Below, one piece after another: positions 1 to 8,167 of a stretch of 64,000 nucleotides of DNA. The notes below the pieces were generated by a model that saw only the letters and a program-made list of their open reading frames with translations, was not told the DNA's origin and ran no database searches. The translations under genes and the position numbers were made by a program. Each line of letters starts with the position of its first letter. Within the stretch, counting starts at the first letter, position 1. This DNA comes from Flavobacterium litorale (GTDB lineage: Bacteria; Bacteroidota; Bacteroidia; Flavobacteriales; Flavobacteriaceae). The stretch is taken from assembly GCF_019613795.1 (NCBI RefSeq), contig NZ_CP080429.1, forward strand, positions 1,021,501 through 1,085,500, read 5' to 3'.

Positions 1-97
1 TAAATACTTCTATGCCTTCAGACGCTAGTTTTCCTTTTATGATAATAGCTTCGGATGAATAAAGATAAGACCCAATTTTTGTAAAGGCACTTTCCAT
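1..97 (-). CDS. DUF2007-like protein, N-terminal part (runs off the window)
   Basis: Reading leftward from an ATG at 97 gives an open frame of 32 codons up to the window edge. The peptide reads MESAFTKIGSY, then LYSSEAIIIKGKL, then ASEGIEVF. The pattern of an aromatic strand, then 'EA.IIKGKLESEGI' and a short strand, is typical of the small DUF2007 (putative signal transducing protein) family, which has a ferredoxin-like fold of 70-130 residues and unknown function. A TAnnTTTG box (TAGATTTG on the minus strand, 102-109) lies only four bases before the ATG, so if it is used the mRNA would be nearly leaderless. The rest of the gene is outside the window, so the family call rests on the N-terminus alone. 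Confidence 0.6.
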   Translation of the reverse strand, partial: MESAFTKIGSYLYSSEAIIIKGKLASEGIEVF

Positions 98-257
98 ACT
101 ACAAATCTACTAAATCAAAGGGCAATAATTACCAGCTTTTTATACAGATGTACTTTGATAAAAAGTGTTTTGTAATTTTAATAAAACATTACCATATGCA
201 GCAACTTATTATATGTACATTTGAAAAGTTTGATATAATTTAACATGTGTTTACTTT

Positions 258-1376
258 ATGGACACCTTAAAAGTACCCTCTTACATTAAAACTGTTTTTA
301 TAGCATTACTCATTATCATTATTATACTTTTTATGGTGGCGGGTAAAACAATTTTAGTTCCGTTGCTTATATCGGGCTTTATAGCCATGTTGCTAACCTC
401 TACGTGTAACAGGCTGGAAAGTTTAAAAATACCTCGTACCGTTAGTGCTATTATATGCCTTTTTGCCTTTATTTCTATAATATCGGTGCTATTGGTGTTT
501 ACCTATTTTCAGGTACGAGGCTTTATAGAAGATTTGGGTGGCGATCTTTCTGAAAAAGCAAATCTGTATGTTATAAAGGCGAATAGCTGGAGTTACGAAA
601 ACTTGGGGGTAGATATGGGTATGTACAACGGTTTTGAGTTTAAAAAAGCAGTAGCCATTGTACAAACTGAAGATGCTACGCCAACCCAACTGATATTATA
701 TATCCTTAGTATGTTATCAGACATATTATTGTTACCCATATTCATATTTTTTCTGCTTATATACCGCGATCATTTAGCGGTATTTATTAGTAAAGTATTC
801 CGTAAAGAAAAAGATAGTGTTTTGCTGGACAGGTTAACGGATATACGCCGTATTGTACACGCCTATATTACAGGGGCAGGAAAAGTAATGCTTATTCTTG
901 CTATTATTAATACTGCGGTATTACTAATATTGGGCATAGAGCACGCCATATTTTTTGGAGTGTTGGCAGGCGTATTAAATATTATTCCGTATTTGGGTCC
1001 TGTACTTGGGGCTATATTACCTTTCTTTTTCGCATTAATAACTAAGGACACACTTTTTTATCCTATAGCTGTTTTGGTGTCGTTTTCTTTTATACAAATA
1101 CTCGAAAATGCGTATTTAACACCCAGAATTACAGGTGGTAATGTAAATCTTAATGCATTAGTTACCTTCTTGGGTTTATTAATAGGTGGTGCCATATGGG
1201 GTATTATAGGTATGATATTAATAATACCTACCATTGCCATATTGAAGAAGTTGTTTGAGATGAGCCCCGAAACACAACCTTACGCCTATTTGTTTGGTGA
1301 AGAAGATAGTAATTGGTTTAAGAAACGACGACCGCGCCAAAAAAAGCAAGAACCCGAGGTTACAGAGCAGCCTTAA
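258..1376 (+). CDS. AI-2E family transporter (PerM/YdiK-like permease)
   Basis: A 372-residue polytopic inner-membrane protein. Hydrophobic segments lie at about residues 10-48 (two), 62-86, 143-170, 205-260 (two, with GVLAGVLNIIPYLGP between), 265-285 and 300-340, and the C-terminal tail is basic and hydrophilic. The NIIPYLGP stretch and the final 'GGAIWGIIGMILIIPT' region are hallmarks of the AI-2E transporter family. Members are variously linked to AI-2 export or Na+/H+ antiport, so the substrate cannot be assigned here. The ATG at 258 is preceded by a TACATTTG box at 216-223. The 3' end overlaps the convergent bioF gene by 17 bases, leaving no room for a terminator between them. Confidence 0.85.
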   Translation: MDTLKVPSYIKTVFIALLIIIIILFMVAGKTILVPLLISGFIAMLLTSTCNRLESLKIPRTVSAIICLFAFISIISVLLVFTYFQVRGFIEDLGGDLSEKANLYVIKANSWSYENLGVDMGMYNGFEFKKAVAIVQTEDATPTQLILYILSMLSDILLLPIFIFFLLIYRDHLAVFISKVFRKEKDSVLLDRLTDIRRIVHAYITGAGKVMLILAIINTAVLLILGIEHAIFFGVLAGVLNIIPYLGPVLGAILPFFFALITKDTLFYPIAVLVSFSFIQILENAYLTPRITGGNVNLNALVTFLGLLIGGAIWGIIGMILIIPTIAILKKLFEMSPETQPYAYLFGEEDSNWFKKRRPRQKKQEPEVTEQP

Positions 1377-2499
1377 GGCAATGCAATACGCCCTCAATTT
1401 CGGTAAACGTAACGGTACTGCGCAAACAAAACCGTAAGCGTTCTGAGCCTTCGGCTACTGTGGGCGACATAATAGGCTTTACATTATAGCCTTCCTTTTG
1501 TAAATGCTGTGCAATGCTTTTTACCTTTATATTGGTGGGGATAACGGCACAATGTATTGCCGACTTACTAACAATAAACTGATGTAACCCTAATGTTTTA
1601 GCTGTTGTTATAAAATGGTTGATATTGGCTCGTAATTGCTCCCAATTATTGTTATCACTCTCCATTTGCTTGTAAGCACATAAAATAGTAGCAACCGAGT
1701 GCGGTGGTAGCCCTGTAGTATAAATAAAACTACGTGCAAAATTAACTAAATAACTCCTAAGTTCCTTTGCGCCTAGTATTGCTGCACCATGGCAGCCCAA
1801 ACCTTTGCCAAAGGTTACTATACGGGCAAAAACAGCACCTGCAATGCCCAGTTGCTGTACTAAGCCTTCGCCCTTTGTGCCAAAAACGCCTAGTGCATGT
1901 GCCTCGTCTATAACCAGTTTACAGTTATAATTCTTAGCCAATTTGGCTATTGCAATTAAATCAGGCGTATCGCCATCCATCGAGAAAACCGACTCGGTTG
2001 CAATGTACACTTCCGCAGCTTTGTTCGTATGCCTTTCTAGTAGTAATTTTAAAGCCGTTACATTATTATGTTCAAACTTATAGGCACTAGCATTACTCAA
2101 CCGTATTCCGTCGCGTATGGAGGCATGTATAAGCTCATCATACAATACCACATCGCTTTTTTGAGGTACGCATGAAAAAAAACCAACATTAGCATCGTAC
2201 CCCGAATTGAATAGTAACGCACTTTTAGCAGCATGGAATTGAGCAATATAATCTTCGGCTTCGGTGTACAATGTATGGTTTCCGCTAATAAGGCGCGAAC
2301 CCGTAGCACCGTTGGCTATAGTGTTAGCCGATACCAATAACTCGCTTGCAGCCGTAAAAACAGCTTTGTTTTTCGATAATCCCAAATAATCGTTCGATGC
2401 AAAATCGATTAATGATGACGAGGTTGGTAATTCGCGTAATAAACCGTTTTTACTACGGTTTTCGAGTTTATCCTGAAGTGATTTGGGCAACTGCTGCAT
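1360..2499 (-). CDS. bioF: 8-amino-7-oxononanoate synthase-like PLP enzyme (BioF)
   Basis: A 379-residue fold-type I PLP enzyme of the alpha-oxoamine synthase family. BioF condenses pimeloyl-ACP (or -CoA) with alanine to 8-amino-7-oxononanoate in biotin synthesis. Visible motifs are SNDYLGL near residue 35, GSRLISGN near 67, the PLP-binding DEAHALG at 198-204 and the Schiff-base lysine in TFGKG (Lys232). The length fits BioF (about 380) rather than 2-amino-3-ketobutyrate CoA ligase (about 397). No other biotin gene is adjacent. It is transcribed leftward and its 3' end overlaps the AI-2E gene. The related ketobutyrate ligase activity cannot be fully excluded by eye. Confidence 0.85.
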   Translation of the reverse strand: MQQLPKSLQDKLENRSKNGLLRELPTSSSLIDFASNDYLGLSKNKAVFTAASELLVSANTIANGATGSRLISGNHTLYTEAEDYIAQFHAAKSALLFNSGYDANVGFFSCVPQKSDVVLYDELIHASIRDGIRLSNASAYKFEHNNVTALKLLLERHTNKAAEVYIATESVFSMDGDTPDLIAIAKLAKNYNCKLVIDEAHALGVFGTKGEGLVQQLGIAGAVFARIVTFGKGLGCHGAAILGAKELRSYLVNFARSFIYTTGLPPHSVATILCAYKQMESDNNNWEQLRANINHFITTAKTLGLHQFIVSKSAIHCAVIPTNIKVKSIAQHLQKEGYNVKPIMSPTVAEGSERLRFCLRSTVTFTEIEGVLHCLKAAL

Positions 2500-2567
2500 A
2501 CTCCAAAAATAAGTATCTTTTTTATATTGCTTTATAAATTTAAATATTGTTTTATAATACTTAATTA

Positions 2568-2595
2568 TTGTTTTTCAATAATTTTATTATATTTG
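2568..2595 (+). promoter_or_regulatory. Bacteroidetes-type promoter for the DUF2975/XRE pair
   Basis: TTG at 2568-2570, a 17-base spacer, then TATATTTG at 2588-2595 match the TTG/TAnnTTTG consensus. The predicted start lies about 25 bases before the ATG at 2626. This position rules out the longer reading frame that opens at 2527, because the promoter would fall inside it. Confidence 0.7.
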
Positions 2596-2625
2596 TATTG
2601 TAACATCAAACCAAAAAAATATAGT

Positions 2626-3138
2626 ATGAGACGACTTTCACTCTTAAAAACGGTTACCGATATATTATTTATCCTTACTATGATTGGGGCTATATTTGGG
2701 CTGCCGTTAATAATAATGGTATTTTTATTTCCTGATAGTATTCCATTTAAATTGGATGCAGACTCAGAATTATTACAAGGTAAGGAACAATGGGAAATAA
2801 TAATTTTATTATTACTGTTATATGTAGGGGCTCTGTTTTTTGTGTACGCTCTTTATCTATTCAGAAAAACGCTCGACTTGTTTAGAAAACGTATCATTTT
2901 TGACGATCGTGTAATTAAGAATTTTGACCAGACGGGCAAGGCTATTTTAATAGGCTACTCTATTATAGCTGCAAGTATTGTGCTTGCTTGGATTACGAGT
3001 CCATCACATGATATAACTATTGGTATTGCCTTTAATAATTCATTGCTCACAATTGGCTTAGGGCTCTTTTTTATAGTGCTTGCTGAGGTATTTCAAACAG
3101 CAAAAGGTATGAAAGAGGAAAACGAATTAACGGTATAA
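2626..3138 (+). CDS. DUF2975 family membrane protein
   Basis: A 170-residue protein with four predicted membrane segments (about residues 12-35, 57-80, 108-130 and 138-160) and a short charged cytoplasmic stretch (FRKRIIFDDRVIKNF) between the second and third. This 'LFRKG.IF....IK.F...G' pattern is seen in DUF2975 proteins. The frame is open upstream to 2527, but ATG 2626 begins the natural MRRLSLLK start and lies just downstream of a good promoter. The XRE regulator follows three bases after the stop, a common arrangement for DUF2975 genes. The function is unknown; a membrane partner for the regulator is an inference. Confidence 0.75.
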   Translation: MRRLSLLKTVTDILFILTMIGAIFGLPLIIMVFLFPDSIPFKLDADSELLQGKEQWEIIILLLLLYVGALFFVYALYLFRKTLDLFRKRIIFDDRVIKNFDQTGKAILIGYSIIAASIVLAWITSPSHDITIGIAFNNSLLTIGLGLFFIVLAEVFQTAKGMKEENELTV

Positions 3139-3141
3139 GTT

Positions 3142-3348
3142 ATGCCAATAGTTGTAAACCTTGATGTAATGCTTGCCAAGCGGAAAATGCGTAGTAACGA
3201 GCTTGCCGAGCGCATTGGTATTACTACTGCAAACCTATCTATATTAAAAACAGGTAAAGCCAAAGCGATACGCTTTTCTACCTTAGAGGCTATTTGCAAG
3301 GAGCTGGATTGCCAGCCCGCCGATATTATGGAGTATGTAAAGGAGTAA
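3142..3348 (+). CDS. small XRE-family (Cro/CI-type) helix-turn-helix regulator
   Basis: A 68-residue protein that is essentially a single helix-turn-helix domain. The segment ELAERIGITTANLSILKTG (residues 20-38) forms helices 2-3 of the Cro/CI fold, followed by FSTLEAICKELDCQPADIM. It resembles the YozG-like XRE family that ends with '..C.PGDILEY'. It starts three bases after the DUF2975 stop, so the two are surely co-transcribed and probably translationally coupled. The partnership with a small membrane protein suggests a membrane-linked regulatory pair; the target genes cannot be told from the sequence. Confidence 0.85.
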   Translation: MPIVVNLDVMLAKRKMRSNELAERIGITTANLSILKTGKAKAIRFSTLEAICKELDCQPADIMEYVKE

Positions 3349-3373
3349 CAAATCTAGATTACTAATATGTCAT

Positions 3374-3449
3374 TGCTGCCATAGTAAAACGGAGCGTGGT
3401 AGTCTAATAGTTTAAGATTGTTTAGTCGTTCCTCCTCACAATGGCAGCA
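3374..3449. repeat. inverted repeat in the XRE-atpC intergenic region
   Basis: TGCTGCCAT at 3374-3382 is perfectly complementary to ATGGCAGCA at 3441-3449, enclosing a 58-base loop. It lies between the XRE stop and the shared terminator, so it could form a long 3' UTR hairpin. There is no ORF inside. The significance is uncertain. Confidence 0.35.
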
Positions 3450-3462
3450 GGTATATAAAATC

Positions 3463-3495
3463 AAAAAAGCCCTTTCTTGTAGGAAAGGGCTTTTT
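3463..3495. terminator. bidirectional intrinsic terminator between XRE gene and atpC
   Basis: A 13-bp perfect stem (arms 3464-3476 and 3483-3495, core AGCCCTTTC) has a six-base loop and is flanked by A-runs on the left and T-runs on the right. It can therefore end transcription both of the rightward DUF2975/XRE pair and of the leftward atpD-atpC operon. Confidence 0.85.
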
Positions 3496-3511
3496 AGTAA
3501 ATATAAGTGAA

Positions 3512-3796
3512 TTAATCAACCAAAATAATAATCTTGTTATCTTTCATTTCTAGTGTACCCGAATGTATAGCAAGCATTAACTTTTGCTCTTTGTCGTTAC
3601 GGGTAAACTTTGGCGAATATTCGGTAGCAGCCTTTAGGTTAGGTACTGCAATTTTAATACTACCCTCATTTAACACCGATACAATATTGGCGTGATGGCT
3701 TAGCATTTGGAATTCGCCATTTACACCTGGTACCGTTACCGAGGTAACATCTCCTTTAAATAAGTGTCCTTCTGGCGATACTATTTCTAATAACAT
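3512..3796 (-). CDS. atpC: F-type ATP synthase epsilon subunit, short form
   Basis: A 94-residue protein matching the N-terminal beta-sandwich of AtpC (LLEIVSPEGHLF at the start, then SVTVPGVNGEFQMLSHHANIV). The epsilon subunit couples F1 to the c-ring rotor. It ends where the beta domain ends, so the C-terminal two-helix domain that regulates hydrolysis in E. coli and Bacillus (proteins of about 130-140 residues) is missing. Short AtpC proteins are usual in Flavobacteria, so this is not read as a truncation. It follows atpD by 76 bases in the same direction. The other F1Fo genes are elsewhere, as is common in this phylum. Confidence 0.95.
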   Translation of the reverse strand: MLLEIVSPEGHLFKGDVTSVTVPGVNGEFQMLSHHANIVSVLNEGSIKIAVPNLKAATEYSPKFTRNDKEQKLMLAIHSGTLEMKDNKIIILVD

Positions 3797-3872
3797 AGTT
3801 TAACCTGTTTTTTAGTTGTTACTGGTTGGGTATTACGAGTTGAACACGTAAAACATACAACCCGAAACAATA

Positions 3873-5387
<1,515 letters not shown>

Positions 5388-5444
5388 TTATGTATTTATT
5401 AAACAGCTATTTATTTACTGAAAAAAACTTCTTTTTTCCGAGCG

Positions 5445-5476
5445 CAAAGATAGTTTTTTCTGAACGATTTATGCAA
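5445..5476 (-). promoter_or_regulatory. atpD promoter
   Basis: On the minus strand, TATCTTTG (5445-5452) is preceded by TTG (5474-5476) with a 21-base spacer, matching the Bacteroidetes TTG/TAnnTTTG promoter. It sits about 60 bases upstream of the atpD ATG. Confidence 0.6.
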
Positions 5477-5580
5477 TTTTAATTTTGTATTTTTTTTAAC
5501 AGAAGTGTACTTAAGAGGAAATTGATTGAGGTATTGTTATTTAAGTTCGGTTTGTTTTGAGGAAAACCCGAATGACCTCC

Positions 5581-8061
5581 TTATTCTTCTTTATCATATT
5601 TATTCAAAAGTATATTAAAATCGTCATCATTTAAGAATTTCTCCCAATCTTCATCATCTTTAACAAAAGAAGTCGAAATCCCATCGTTTTGTAAACTTAT
5701 ATCTAAATGATGTAAAGCTTCTTTTTTATTTCCTCTTAAAGCATAAAGACAAGCTAAATTATAATGGTTTCCACCAAGACTTATAGATTTTTGATATTTT
5801 TCAAATGCTAAATTATATAAATCTTCCTCCTCTTTCCCTGTTTTTGTTTTTGCCAATTTTGCTAAACCATTTCCCCAGTTATAGTATGCTTCATGCATGT
5901 CGGGATTAATATCGATTGCTTTTTGGTATTTTTTAAAAGCTTCAAGATACAATTGCTCCGCTTCGTTCCCTGTTTTTGTTTTTGCCAATTCTGCTAAATC
6001 TATACCCCAGTTATAGTATGCTTCATGCATGTCGGGATTAATATCGATTGCTTTTTGGTATTTTTTAAAAGCTTCAAGGTATAATTGCTCCGCTTCGTTC
6101 CCTGTTTTTGTTTTTGCCAATTTTGCTAAACCATTTCCCCAGTTATTATATGCTTCATGTTTGTCGGGATTAATATCGATTGCTTTTTGGTATTTTTTAA
6201 AAGCTTCAAGGTATAATTGCTCCGCTTCGTTCCCTGTTTTTGTTTTTGCCAATTTTGCTAAACCATTTCCCCAGTTATAGTATGCTTCATGCATGTCGGG
6301 ATTAATATCGATTGCTTTTTGGTATTTTTTAAAAGCTTCAAGATACAATTGCTCCGCTTCGTTCCCTGTTTTTGTTTTTGCTAATTCTGCTAAACCACTT
6401 CCCCAGTTATTATATGCTTCATGTTTGTCGGGATTAATATCGATTGCTTTTTGGTATTTTTTAAAAGCTTCAAGGTATAATTGCTCCGCCTCTTTCCCTG
6501 TTTTTGTTTTTGCCAATTTTGCTAAACCATTTCCCCAGTTATAGTATGCTTCATGCATGTCGGGATTAATATCGATTGCTTTTTGGTATTTTTTAAAAGC
6601 TTCAAGATACAATTGCTCCGCTTCGTTCCCTGTTTTTGTTTTTGCCAATTCTGCTAAATCTATACCCCAGTTATAGTATGCTTCATGCATGTCGGGATTA
6701 ATATCGATTGCTTTTTGGTATTTTTTAAAAGCTTCAAGGTATAATTGCTCCGCTTCGTTCCCTGTTTTTGTTTTTGCCAATTTTGCTAAACCATTTCCCC
6801 AGTTATTATATGCTTCATGTTTGTCGGGATTAATATCGATTGCTTTTTGGTATTTTTTAAAAGCTTCAAGGTATAATTGCTCCGCCTCTTTCCCTGTTTT
6901 TGTTTTTGCCAATTCTGCTAAATCTATACCCCAATCTGAATAGAGCGAGGAGAGTAAGCTATTAACTTCTTTATCATTTATATTTTTGGCTTTTACCTGT
7001 AGTCCTGAAATTACTTTTTCATCATATTTTTCATTAATTAACAGGTTTATTATTTCTTTTTTCAACAAGTTAATTTGAGTTTCATTCTTTGAAGCTTTAT
7101 TAGGAGTAATTTTTCCTACTTCAAACTGTTGTATTGCTTCATCTACTTGTTCTTTTGAAATTTCTAATCGCTCCTTAACACCTTTAAAATGTTCTTTATC
7201 ATCAATGTCAACAATTTCGTTTAGCATTTCTTTTAATGCTGTAAACGGTTTATCTACGATGCTAGGTTGCGATAATTTTAATTCGGCATTTAGTTTTAAC
7301 ATGAAAGAATCAGCATCGTACCCTTTTATCAAAAAAGCATTGGTGTGTGGGTTTGAAAGAAATTCTCGAACTTTTTTGCTAGGATCATTATTGTTATAGC
7401 TTACCCAATACAAGCCATTATCAAAACGACCTAGTTTTTTAATATGTTCAAATATGGGGTCTTCGGCACTATAGCCTATAAATATCCATGGTCTTCCATT
7501 TTTTATGGAATCAAATATTGTAGGCACAGTGGTTTTTACTTTATCCATTTCCTGCTGGGTATTTAATAACCATAGCCCATGATTTTGACCGTGAAGATAC
7601 ACTACTGATTTTTCTTTAAAAGTACTTGTAGTTAAGTCTTTTAATATTGCCATATCGTATGTTGCAGGAAATATGTTATATAGTGATAGTGCTCGGAGCA
7701 TTAAATTATCAAAATTCACAGTTAATATATAATCAACATATCCTTCGTTTAATAATTGCGCTAAATAGATGTGAGTAACATTAATTTTCGCCTTCTTAAT
7801 GTATCCTTTTAAAAGCTCATTTCTTTCATCAGGATCAAGACAATCCATAAGGTTTGGATAGTTCTTTTTGTCATCAGGTAAATCTTTGATGAAAGGACTG
7901 TGTTTATGTTGTTCTAGTATGTTTTTGACAATTTCACCCGCTAATGGAATATCGCCTGTGCATGAAGCGCCAGCGCCTAAAAAAAATATCGGTTGTGGAC
8001 GTTTATTATCTTTAGCTTGTTTAAGTCGATAGGCTAAATGTTCTATTTTTATTTCTTTCAT
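5581..8061 (-). CDS. SIR2-domain / TPR-repeat protein, candidate NADase defence effector
   Basis: An 826-residue protein. Residues about 22-250 form a SIR2-like domain: the nucleotide-binding loop FFLGAGAS (26-33), TVNFDN (114-119, Asn116 and Asp118), YLHG (His157) and GYSAEDP (196-202). The Asn116/His157 pair and its spacing resemble the NADase residues of SIR2 defence effectors such as ThsA of Thoeris. After a helical linker (about 270-376), residues 377-728 are eight nearly identical 44-residue TPR-like units, then a ninth degenerate one and a 70-residue cap. The gene is alone, framed by the glmS terminator and the atpD promoter region, with no partner gene. Antiphage or abortive-infection NAD+ depletion is an inference from domain architecture; deacylase activity or a ligand-sensing role is possible. 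Confidence 0.8.
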   Translation of the reverse strand: MKEIKIEHLAYRLKQAKDNKRPQPIFFLGAGASCTGDIPLAGEIVKNILEQHKHSPFIKDLPDDKKNYPNLMDCLDPDERNELLKGYIKKAKINVTHIYLAQLLNEGYVDYILTVNFDNLMLRALSLYNIFPATYDMAILKDLTTSTFKEKSVVYLHGQNHGLWLLNTQQEMDKVKTTVPTIFDSIKNGRPWIFIGYSAEDPIFEHIKKLGRFDNGLYWVSYNNNDPSKKVREFLSNPHTNAFLIKGYDADSFMLKLNAELKLSQPSIVDKPFTALKEMLNEIVDIDDKEHFKGVKERLEISKEQVDEAIQQFEVGKITPNKASKNETQINLLKKEIINLLINEKYDEKVISGLQVKAKNINDKEVNSLLSSLYSDWGIDLAELAKTKTGKEAEQLYLEAFKKYQKAIDINPDKHEAYNNWGNGLAKLAKTKTGNEAEQLYLEAFKKYQKAIDINPDMHEAYYNWGIDLAELAKTKTGNEAEQLYLEAFKKYQKAIDINPDMHEAYYNWGNGLAKLAKTKTGKEAEQLYLEAFKKYQKAIDINPDKHEAYNNWGSGLAELAKTKTGNEAEQLYLEAFKKYQKAIDINPDMHEAYYNWGNGLAKLAKTKTGNEAEQLYLEAFKKYQKAIDINPDKHEAYNNWGNGLAKLAKTKTGNEAEQLYLEAFKKYQKAIDINPDMHEAYYNWGIDLAELAKTKTGNEAEQLYLEAFKKYQKAIDINPDMHEAYYNWGNGLAKLAKTKTGKEEEDLYNLAFEKYQKSISLGGNHYNLACLYALRGNKKEALHHLDISLQNDGISTSFVKDDEDWEKFLNDDDFNILLNKYDKEE
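5878..6933 (-). repeat. eight tandem 132-bp coding repeats (TPR units)
   Basis: Eight in-frame 132-bp units each encode a 44-residue TPR-like module that begins Trp-Gly and ends with INPD.HEAY.N. Units differ at only a few codons: Asn/Lys before the EAEQLY segment, Met/Lys before HEAY, NGLAK, IDLAE or SGLAE after Trp-Gly, and one synonymous pair. Two blocks, 5829-6225 and 6489-6885, are identical by eye over 397 bp and offset by exactly five units (660 bp). This points to recent slippage or recombination, so copy number probably varies between strains. Confidence 0.95.
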
Positions 8062-8104
8062 TAGTGGATGGATTTTTCTAAAATTAACAAAATTTTTAAT
8101 ACAA

Positions 8105-8138
8105 TAAAAAAGCAGCTAAGAAATTAATTCGAAGCTGC
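8105..8138 (-). terminator. glmS intrinsic terminator
   Basis: On the minus strand a GCAGCT/AGCTGC stem (arms 8133-8138 and 8112-8117) is followed by a T-run (A-run 8105-8111 on the plus strand). It lies just past the glmS stop and isolates the glmS operon from the SIR2-TPR gene. Confidence 0.65.
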
Positions 8139-8167
8139 CTTTATATGGTTTAGAAACAAAATTTTGT

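Noticed and set aside
5878..6933. Regular repeats that might suggest a CRISPR array
   Set aside because: The 132-bp units are contiguous, have no spacers, keep an open frame and encode TPR modules.
6029..6943. Three rightward frames of 83-84 codons with identical repeated peptides, opposite the SIR2-TPR gene
   Set aside because: They are mirror images of the 132-bp TPR repeats, have no promoter or ribosome site, and repeat with the same period.
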